Source: Acidobacteriota bacterium
GTDB taxonomy: Bacteria; Acidobacteriota; Terriglobia; Acidiferrales; UBA7541
Direction of reading: 5' to 3'
Length of the DNA stretch: 7,730 nucleotides
Assembly: GCA_003224075.1 (NCBI GenBank)
Contig: QHYF01000066.1
Span: 1 to 7,730, forward strand
In this document: positions 1-4,939 of the stretch, piece after piece
Position numbering within the stretch: position 1 is the stretch's first letter
How the letters are laid out: each line of letters begins with the position of its first letter
Notes under the pieces: generated by a model
What the model was told of the DNA's origin: nothing
What the model saw: the letters and a program-made list of their open reading frames with translations, nothing else
The model's database searches: none
Program-made: the position numbers and the translations under genes

Positions 1-55
1 TTCCGGCCCCGCCATTACAATGGGCCGCGTTGAGGGATGCGTTGAGGAATGACTG

Positions 56-160
56 ATGGCAAGCTTGGGAAAATTGCATGGAGCACAGGCGGGGGCAATC
101 GAGCCGGAGATGGTGCGCGTTCCGGAGGGATGGTTCGAGATGGGATGCGAAAGCGGGCGC
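56..160 (+). pseudogene. Truncated N-terminal fragment resembling an FGE-sulfatase (formylglycine-generating enzyme-like) protein
   Basis: The frame beginning at the ATG at 56 (GAGGA about 7 nt upstream) encodes, at residues 18-35, EPEMVRVPEGWFEMGCESGR, which matches the hallmark opening of FGE/SUMF1-like domains (MV.VPGG.F.MG followed by an acidic/Gly turn). In intact members this opening is followed by a region rich in E, P, H and V and then about 200 further residues. Here the match ends at about 160 and the frame continues into low-complexity G/R/A-rich sequence made by GC hairpins, stopping at 295 inside the next gene. I infer a decayed or interrupted gene. The alternative is a chance match or an unrelated short ORF; the motif is short, so confidence is moderate. 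Confidence 0.42.
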
Positions 161-168
161 GTGTATTA

Positions 169-249
169 TCGGGCTCCCGAGCAGATCCCCGGCAGGGCCG
201 GGGCCCCGACCAAGTCGGGGCAGGCAGGCGGAACAGGCAGGGCCGCCTG
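169..249. repeat. Cluster of GC-rich hairpins with two abutting perfect 17-nt stem-loops
   Basis: Four inverted repeats follow one another. TCGGG/CCCGA lies at 169-180 with a 2-nt centre. CCCCGGCAGGGCCGGGG at 187-203 is a perfect 7-bp stem with an AGG loop. CCCCGACCAAGTCGGGG at 204-220 is a perfect 7-bp stem with a CAA loop and begins at the very next base. CAGGCGG at 225-231 pairs with CCGCCTG at 243-249 across an 11-nt loop. No T-tract follows any of them, so a simple intrinsic terminator is unlikely. The layout resembles a REP/BIME-like palindromic element, placed exactly where the FGE similarity upstream ends and just before the ribosome-binding site of the next gene. Element identity is inference; the pairing is read directly. 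Confidence 0.6.
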
Positions 250-275
250 GCGGGGGAGGAGAATGGAGGTGGGCG

Positions 276-683
276 ATGGCGAAGAGCGTGCGTAGGGAGA
301 TTCTGCATTTGGAACGGGAACAGGTGCGGGCGATCAACCGGGGCGACGTGCGGAGCGCGCTGAAACTGTTTGATCGCGGGTTCGTGGGGTTTTCGTCAAC
401 GAAGCACCACCGGATTCGCGGGCTGGGGGCGCTGCGCAAAACGTTTGAATACTACCTGAAGCGGGCGCCGAAGCTCGCGTACCACATCGAGCAGCCGCAC
501 GTGTCCGTGAGCGGCGGGACGGCGGTGGCGACGTTCTATTGGAGCGTGCAGCTCGGACGAGGGCGCCCCGGCAGAACCAAGCAAAAAGCGCGCAAGATCC
601 GCGGGCGGGGCACACACGTCTTCGCAAGACAGGGGAAGGAATGGAAGGTGGTCCACGAGCATTTTTCGAGGGCGTCCCGGTAG
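276..683 (+). CDS. Small NTF2/SnoaL-like (DUF4440-type) protein
   Basis: This 135-residue protein looks like the cone-fold NTF2/SnoaL superfamily. An N-terminal helix (REILHLEREQVRAINRGD, residues 7-24) precedes a short strand, FVGFSS (36-41), then a helix (52-63), and the C-terminal strands TAVATFYWSVQLG (82-94) and GRGTHVFARQGKEWKVVHEH (110-129). The ending HVF..GK.WKVVHEHFS is typical of DUF4440-like members, which are ligand-binding or steroid isomerase-like domains; the ligand here is unknown. I chose the ATG at 276 because GGAGGT at 265-270 sits 5 nt upstream; the same frame is open back to 78, but that part covers the hairpin cluster and shows no domain. Residues 95-106 (RGRPGRTKQKAR) form a very basic insert between two strands and coincide with a repeat copy. 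It is probably cytoplasmic, with no signal peptide. Confidence 0.75.
   Translation: MAKSVRREILHLEREQVRAINRGDVRSALKLFDRGFVGFSSTKHHRIRGLGALRKTFEYYLKRAPKLAYHIEQPHVSVSGGTAVATFYWSVQLGRGRPGRTKQKARKIRGRGTHVFARQGKEWKVVHEHFSRASR
558..591 (+). repeat. Imperfect direct repeat, copy 1 (inside the NTF2-like gene)
   Basis: The first 22 bases (558-579) match 667-688 at 20 positions, the two differences both being C here and T there. After a short unmatched piece, both copies continue with the identical 11-mer GCAAAAAGCGC (here 581-591). This copy is read in frame as residues 95-106 of the host protein and produces an Arg/Lys-rich loop. Confidence 0.6.
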
Positions 684-706
684 AACCACCGGGATGCAAA
701 AAGCGC
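667..706 (+). repeat. Imperfect direct repeat, copy 2, with a stem-loop over the stop codon
   Basis: This copy overlaps the last codons and the TAG stop (681-683) of the NTF2-like gene, in a different reading frame from copy 1, so the resemblance is at DNA level and not a protein repeat. It differs from copy 1 by about 6 extra bases before the shared GCAAAAAGCGC (696-706). Inside it, TCCCGGT (675-681) and ACCGGGA (688-694) form a perfect 7-bp stem with a 6-nt loop. The run after the stem is A-rich, not T-rich, so it is not a canonical terminator for the plus-strand gene. Confidence 0.6.
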
Positions 707-797
707 ACATTGAAGAAGGAGCCAGGGAGGAAATATGGTTGTGCCTGACTGGTTCAGCCGCGTGCCGCCGAACAGGGCGCACCTCTGTCCAGTGCGA

Positions 798-1844
798 TCA
801 TTTGGGAAACGGTCCGGCCAGGACGGGGCCGGAAAGGACCGGCGCCCACACTTGCTTGCAGTGGGCGCATTGCACTTCTCGCGGGCCGGCGTTACTCGCT
901 CCGGAATGGGCATCCACCGCGACCGAATTATTCTTGTGGCAATGCGGGCACGTCAGATCCACCAGGACGTTGAGTGGCGCAGGTCCCGTCTCCCGTTGAG
1001 GGCCCTGCCCGGACGCTTCCTGAGGCTCGTCGCTGGGCGTTTGCGTGTTCTTGCCGGCCCGCTTTCTGGCATACAGGAGTTCATCCGCGCGTCCCAGCAT
1101 TTCCTCCGGGCGCTCCCCCATTTCATATTGTTTCCATCCCGCCGAGAAGGTGACCGGAATCTTCTGGCCGCGCCAATCCACTTCCGATGACCCGAGGCGC
1201 CCGAGCACAAGTTGCAACTGCTGCGTGGTACACTCCGGAAGCAGAACAAGAAATTCGTCGCCGCCCAACCGCACGGCCAAATCGGCTCCCCGGATCACCT
1301 TGTTCAGACGGGCGGCAAATTCCTGCAACACCTGGTCGCCGGCGGGATGTCCGAATGTATCGTTGATCTGTTTAAAATTGTTCAAGTCCAACGTAAGAAT
1401 GGTCAGGGGGTGTCCCTTGCGCTCTGAGCGAGCAACCTCCGCCGCCAAGCGTTGCTCGGCAAAACGCCTGTTGTACAGACCGGTCAATGGGTCAATCATG
1501 GCCAGATTGCGCAGAAGGTCGGAATGGCCCTGCTTCTCGGCGAGCTGGCGGCGAAGCCGCTTGATGAGAATCTGCTGATAGATCGTATAGAAGTTGAAAA
1601 GCAAGACCAACGCAATCAATCCAAAGACGACCTCAGATAGCTTGATCTTAAAGATGGTTTCCGCTCCCTCATGCAGCGCGGGCAGAGTCAGCGCGATGAC
1701 TGCAAAAGTCAGGAGGAGAATGACAAAGACCGTGTAGATCCAGATCCACCAATCGCGCTTCTCAATTCGCTGAAGTTCTAGTGCGAGGTCTTGGGTTCGC
1801 GTATCTACGGAAGCTTGAACGTGATGGACTTGAGGGGCGATCAT
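798..1844 (-). CDS. Membrane-bound diguanylate cyclase (GGDEF) with C-terminal zinc ribbon
   Basis: This 348-residue protein is predicted to make cyclic di-GMP from two GTP at the inner membrane. Two hydrophobic segments lie at about 32-57 and 72-93, separated by a short loop, so there is no large periplasmic sensor. The GGDEF domain follows: DPLTGLYNRRF (118-128), the metal-binding strand LDLNNFKQIND (D153), and RLGGDEF with GGDEF at 194-198, all intact. The inhibitory I-site RGAD (185-188) sits the standard five residues before GGDEF, so product feedback is expected. After a Pro/Gln/Ser-rich linker, the tail carries CPHC (299-302) and CAHC (326-329) followed by a W, resembling an MJ0042-type zinc ribbon. 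The ATG at 1844 lacks a clear Shine-Dalgarno; an in-frame TTG at 1877 would add 11 residues. The activating signal is unknown. Confidence 0.9.
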   Translation of the reverse strand: MIAPQVHHVQASVDTRTQDLALELQRIEKRDWWIWIYTVFVILLLTFAVIALTLPALHEGAETIFKIKLSEVVFGLIALVLLFNFYTIYQQILIKRLRRQLAEKQGHSDLLRNLAMIDPLTGLYNRRFAEQRLAAEVARSERKGHPLTILTLDLNNFKQINDTFGHPAGDQVLQEFAARLNKVIRGADLAVRLGGDEFLVLLPECTTQQLQLVLGRLGSSEVDWRGQKIPVTFSAGWKQYEMGERPEEMLGRADELLYARKRAGKNTQTPSDEPQEASGQGPQRETGPAPLNVLVDLTCPHCHKNNSVAVDAHSGASNAGPREVQCAHCKQVWAPVLSGPVLAGPFPK

Positions 1845-2030
1845 GGGGTGGAAGTGGGGGCAACATTCCCAATTCAATCAAGTTACTCGGACGAAGTTTC
1901 CCGGTCAAGAATCTTCCATTTTATTATTACAAGTTCGTTATGCCCCAAAATGGGAATCGATTTTGAACTGATCCAACGTCTCGATGAGCCAGTAACCTCC
2001 CTATACTGAATAATTTGCAGGAGGCAAAAC
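1845..2030. promoter_or_regulatory. Divergent intergenic region between the GGDEF gene and the small membrane protein
   Basis: This stretch is clearly more AT-rich than its surroundings, especially 1911-1970, as expected for a promoter region serving genes that point away from each other. On the minus strand, TTGACC (complement of 1903-1908) is a candidate -35 for the GGDEF gene, but the hexamer 17 nt further on is a poor -10 (TAACTT), and TAAAAT-like boxes upstream lack a good -35. I can support the region but not an exact minus-strand promoter. Confidence 0.35.
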
Positions 2031-2033
2031 GTG
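2002..2033 (+). promoter_or_regulatory. -10-like box and perfect Shine-Dalgarno/GTG start of a short leader-like ORF
   Basis: TATACT (2002-2007) matches the sigma-70 -10 consensus at five of six positions, and AGGAGG (2019-2024) lies 6 nt before GTG at 2031. No good -35 is seen at 16-18 nt. The GTG opens a 62-codon frame that runs to 2219 and overlaps the start of the downstream gene in another frame. Its product, rich in Arg, resembles nothing I know. It could be a leader peptide coupled to the next gene, or a leftover start site. Confidence 0.3.
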
Positions 2034-2112
2034 GCCAAGAGTCCTATCTGGTTGGTACTCGTGCTCCATTGGCGGCGTCAAGCGATCCTGGGAAGCTTAC
2101 GTGGAGCAAAGA

Positions 2113-2520
2113 ATGGTCTCGCTTTTCATACTCGTGTTCGCCGGGTTCGCCCTCGTGAGATTCGGAATCTTGCAATGGCGCGCCATTTGGCTAACTACCG
2201 CCAATCAGCCCCTGTCTGAGTCATTGCAGTTGACGGCTGGAATTGATGGCGCGACGGTTGGCGCAGGCGATTTCAGCACGCTCATGGGTCTTTGCCATGA
2301 ATTGTCCCCTGATCTAAAAAAGACAAGCCCTTGGTTGAGAGAAGTATCGGTCTACTATCGTGCCGTCGCGAGACTCGAGCAAGCATTCCGAGCGAAATTC
2401 CCCTCTGTTTCCTCTTGGGCAAAAGGCGAAATGCAGATCTGCTCGCGTTACGCCGCAGTGGTTCTTGACCAGAGTCTCTCCATGAGCCTGGATCGCCAGC
2501 TTGCCACCCGCGCCAACTGA
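2113..2520 (+). CDS. Small membrane-anchored protein of unknown function
   Basis: I do not recognise a named family for this 135-residue protein. It opens with one hydrophobic segment (MVSLFILVFAGFALVRFGIL, residues 1-20) followed by QWRAIWLTTANQPLS, then a soluble, mostly helical region with SPDLKKTSPWLREVSVYYRA (65-84), a WAKGEM stretch (102-107) and an ending SLDRQLATRAN. The composition (ordered helices, spaced W/Y/C residues, C61 and C110) is that of a real, conserved protein and not of a shadow ORF. A single N-terminal anchor with the rest in the cytoplasm or periplasm is inferred. I chose the ATG at 2113 because GGAG at 2103-2106 lies 6 nt upstream; a GTG at 2101 would add four residues. 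It is divergent from the GGDEF gene and convergent with the dehydrogenase operon. Confidence 0.7.
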   Translation: MVSLFILVFAGFALVRFGILQWRAIWLTTANQPLSESLQLTAGIDGATVGAGDFSTLMGLCHELSPDLKKTSPWLREVSVYYRAVARLEQAFRAKFPSVSSWAKGEMQICSRYAAVVLDQSLSMSLDRQLATRAN

Positions 2521-2542
2521 CCCTAACCGGGACCTCCTACGC

Positions 2543-2569
2543 AGACCGCCGGTCTCAGATCGCCGATCT
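2543..2569. repeat. Two tandem 13-bp palindromes in a convergent intergenic gap
   Basis: AGACCGCCGGTCT (2543-2555) and AGATCGCCGATCT (2557-2569) are separated by one C. Each has a perfect 5-bp stem around GCC, and they differ by a compensatory change (C-G pair to T-A pair) that keeps the pairing. They lie in the 62-bp gap between convergent genes ending at 2520 and 2583. No T-tract follows on either strand, so any terminator role would be non-canonical; a binding site for a dimeric protein or a REP-like remnant are alternatives. Confidence 0.5.
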
Positions 2570-2582
2570 CTGGTCACTCGCC

Positions 2583-3179
2583 TCAATCCGGCAGAGGCGG
2601 GCAGCCGGGGAATTCGTGGAGGGAGGTGTTGCCGATGTAGCCGAGGTCGGCGACGCCGATTTTGCTGGTGTAGTAGCCGTCGCAGGTGAGGCGTCGCAGA
2701 AAGGCGAAGAAGGCGACGCCCTGGCTGAGAGCGGAATCCTGTTTGGCGTTTTTTCGGAAGGCGATGAGGTCGAGGACCCCTTTCTTTTGCTCGGGAGCGC
2801 ATTCGAGGAAAACTTTGCCGTAGCGGTCGGAGCAGAAACCATCGAGCCAGAAGAGGCCACCGCCGAGCCGGAGCTGATACTTTTCGTTTTCGCTGGTGAG
2901 GAGATCGATGAATTCCGGCGCACCGGCTTCGACGGCGCCGCCGGATTTGTCGTCCTTCGGGATGATGGCGTCGCAGAGAGCGATCAGCGCGGCGTATTGC
3001 GGCGCGGAAAAATATTTGGGCGTGTACTTCCCTGCCGGGGCGGCGGCCTTTTCCTTGCGCACCACTTGGTGGACGTAGGCGGCGGCCTCCGCGGGAATGA
3101 CCTGGAGGACGGAGCCGCCGGCGGCGGTGACGGCGAGAGTGCGCAGGATGTCGCGGCGGGAGATGGATTCGTTAGCCAT
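2583..3179 (-). CDS. Gluconate 2-dehydrogenase subunit 3-like protein with Tat signal (second copy)
   Basis: This 198-residue protein is the small (gamma-like) partner of a GMC flavodehydrogenase. The N-terminus carries a twin-arginine signal, SRRDIL (residues 7-12), then a hydrophobic stretch and an AEAAA cleavage-like site near 30-34. The mature part shows family features: an ALIALCDAIIPKDD block (64-77), EFIDLL (89-94), and the C-terminal GYYTSKIG (168-175), LGYIGN (179-184) and PGC ending. In known FAD-glucose and gluconate dehydrogenases this subunit escorts the signal-less catalytic subunit through the Tat pore. Its likely partner is the GMC protein directly upstream on the same strand. 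The ATG at 3179 has GAGGA 7 nt upstream. A terminator-like hairpin separates it from that partner, so it may be expressed at a lower level or from its own start. Confidence 0.85.
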   Translation of the reverse strand: MANESISRRDILRTLAVTAAGGSVLQVIPAEAAAYVHQVVRKEKAAAPAGKYTPKYFSAPQYAALIALCDAIIPKDDKSGGAVEAGAPEFIDLLTSENEKYQLRLGGGLFWLDGFCSDRYGKVFLECAPEQKKGVLDLIAFRKNAKQDSALSQGVAFFAFLRRLTCDGYYTSKIGVADLGYIGNTSLHEFPGCPPLPD

Positions 3180-3192
3180 TGGCGTTCCTCAT

Positions 3193-3217
3193 AAAAAAGA
3201 GCAGGGCTAAGGCCCTG
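3193..3217 (-). terminator. Terminator-like hairpin plus T-tract between large and small subunit genes
   Basis: Read on the minus strand, CAGGGC-CTTA-GCCCTG (3217 to 3202) forms a 6-bp GC-rich stem with a 4-nt loop, followed after three bases by TTTTTT (3198 to 3193). It starts 4 nt after the stop codon of the GMC gene at 3221 and ends just before the Shine-Dalgarno of the small-subunit gene at 3179. The stem is short, so partial termination or attenuation is more likely than a full stop. Confidence 0.5.
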
Positions 3218-3220
3218 GGT

Positions 3221-4924
3221 CTACAAATTCCCTTTCCTGGCTTCGTCGAGCAGATATTCGGAGGCGCGCCAAGACAGAGCCATGATGGTGAGCGTGGGAT
3301 TTTTATCGGGATTGGTGACGAGCGGCGCGCCATCGGCGACAAAAAGATTTTTCACATCGTGGGCCTGGCAGAAACCGTTGAGAACGGAAGTTTTCGGGTC
3401 GGCGCCCATGCGCGCAGTGCCAACTTCGTGAATGATTTTCCCGCCGGGTTCGATGCCGAACGGGTATTCGCCGTGGATGGAGGTTTTGGTTTTGTATTCC
3501 CCACCCATGGTTTCGACGATGGAGCGAAAGGTGTCCTGCATGTCCTTGGCCTGGAGGAGCTCGTAATCCGTCCACTTGAAATGGAAACGAAGCACGGGAA
3601 TGCCCCATTGATCCACCACTTCGGGATCGATCTCGCAGTAGGTGTCGGGATTCGGGAGCATTTCGCCGCGGCCGGAGAAACCGATTGAGGTGCCATAGAC
3701 CTGGCGGGCGCGCTGCTTGAGCTTGAGGCCGTAGCCTTCTTCGTCGCGGCAAAGCCCGTTAAACATGCCGACTTCGGGCATGTGGTAGCCGCCACCGATT
3801 TCGATATGGTAGCCGCGCGGGAAATCGTTCTTGCGATCGAATTTCCACCAGGGAATGTACAGGTGCATTCCGCCGGTGCCGTCGTGATTGTGGCGTGGCA
3901 TTTTTTCAAGCTGGGGAAAGACGCCGCGACCATCGCTGCCAACAGAATCGGTGAGATACCGGCCGACGGTGCCGGAAGAGTTGGCGAGACCGTTCGGAAA
4001 GGCCGAGGATTTGGAGTTCAGCAGGAGGCGCGCGGATTCACAGGCGCTGGCGGCAAGGACGACGGCGCGAGCGTTGACGCGTTTTTCGGAGCGAATGGCT
4101 TTGTCGATGTAGGAGACGGCTTCGGCTTTACCGTCTTTGTTGACGAGAATTTCGCGGGCCATGGCGCCGGTGATCAGCGTGAGCTTCCCAGTTTGCAGAG
4201 CGGGAGGAAGCAAGACCTGGCTGGAGCTGAAATTGGAAGCGGTGACGCAGCCGCGGCCGCACTGGCCGCAATAATGGCAAGGCAAGCGACCGTTGAGCGC
4301 ACGAGTCAGGATGGCAAGGCGCGCGGGGATGCAGATGATGTTGAGCTTGTCGCAAGCTTTCTTGACCATCAATTCGGTGCAGCGGGGCTTGGGCGGAGGG
4401 AGAAAGACGCCGTCGGGGGCGCTCGAGACGTTTTCCTTTGTGCCGAAGACGCCGATGTAGGATTCCACTTTGTCGTAATACGGGGCGAGGTCGTCGTAAG
4501 TGATAGGCCAATCGTCACCGAGGCCGTCGCGCGTGCCGGATTTGAAGTCAATGGGAGCAAAGCGCAAGGCGATGCGGCCCCAGTGATTGGTGCGGCCGCC
4601 GACGATGCGCGAGCGGAACCACTGGAAATTCGAGCCGGGGGCGGAAACGTAGGGCTCGCCGTCAATGGACCAAGCGCCGTTGGGAGCGAGGAATTCGCTA
4701 AAGTTTTCGCGGGCCGTGCCGCCGACGCCTGCGCCGCGGTGCGGCAGCTCGTAGGGCCACGTCCACATCTTGAAATCTTTTTCGGGATTGAGATTCGGGC
4801 CGGCTTCGAGCAGAGCGCAGTTGAGGCCGCCTTTGGTGAGAATGTATGCGGCCATGCCGCCGCCGGCGCCGGAGCCAATGATGCAAACGTCGTACTGCTT
4901 GGGGGAACGAATGACCTGTGGCAT
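3221..4924 (-). CDS. GMC-family FAD dehydrogenase, catalytic subunit (second copy)
   Basis: This 567-residue protein belongs to the GMC branch containing gluconate 2-dehydrogenase, fructose dehydrogenase and FAD-glucose dehydrogenase large subunits, which oxidise sugar or polyol hydroxyls. It shows the FAD Rossmann motif GSGAGG (17-22) with E40 at the end of strand 2, VGGRTNHWG (108-116), and the C-terminal GMC domain HEVGTARMG (499-507), with candidate catalytic H499 and N542 in NPT. The cysteine group C216, C219, C222, C226 (CHYCGQCGRGC) matches the region that holds a 3Fe-4S cluster in FAD-glucose dehydrogenase. No signal peptide is present, so export would be by hitchhiking on a Tat-bearing small subunit. 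It starts 15 nt after the other GMC gene ends; GGAG lies about 12 nt and AGGA directly before the ATG. The substrate cannot be determined; glycoside or sugar oxidation is inferred. Confidence 0.9.
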   Translation of the reverse strand: MPQVIRSPKQYDVCIIGSGAGGGMAAYILTKGGLNCALLEAGPNLNPEKDFKMWTWPYELPHRGAGVGGTARENFSEFLAPNGAWSIDGEPYVSAPGSNFQWFRSRIVGGRTNHWGRIALRFAPIDFKSGTRDGLGDDWPITYDDLAPYYDKVESYIGVFGTKENVSSAPDGVFLPPPKPRCTELMVKKACDKLNIICIPARLAILTRALNGRLPCHYCGQCGRGCVTASNFSSSQVLLPPALQTGKLTLITGAMAREILVNKDGKAEAVSYIDKAIRSEKRVNARAVVLAASACESARLLLNSKSSAFPNGLANSSGTVGRYLTDSVGSDGRGVFPQLEKMPRHNHDGTGGMHLYIPWWKFDRKNDFPRGYHIEIGGGYHMPEVGMFNGLCRDEEGYGLKLKQRARQVYGTSIGFSGRGEMLPNPDTYCEIDPEVVDQWGIPVLRFHFKWTDYELLQAKDMQDTFRSIVETMGGEYKTKTSIHGEYPFGIEPGGKIIHEVGTARMGADPKTSVLNGFCQAHDVKNLFVADGAPLVTNPDKNPTLTIMALSWRASEYLLDEARKGNL

Positions 4925-4939
4925 TCCTGAAGTTTCTCC

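Noticed and set aside
78..275. N-terminal extension of the NTF2-like protein to the ATG at 78
   Set aside because: The extension translates the hairpin cluster in a frame other than the FGE-like one, and the ATG at 276 has a strong Shine-Dalgarno.
814..832. CCGGCC/GGCCGG inverted repeat near the end of the GGDEF gene
   Set aside because: It lies within the coding tail (a repeated GPVL pattern) and lacks a T-tract; it is probably a codon effect.
1963..2007. TTGAAC (1963) as a -35 for the TATACT box
   Set aside because: The spacing is 33 nt, far from the 16-18 nt needed.
3782..4930. 382-codon plus-strand ORF opposite the second GMC gene
   Set aside because: It is fully antisense to a protein with complete GMC motifs; its translation is low-complexity G/A/V-rich, as expected from the reverse of GC-biased codons.
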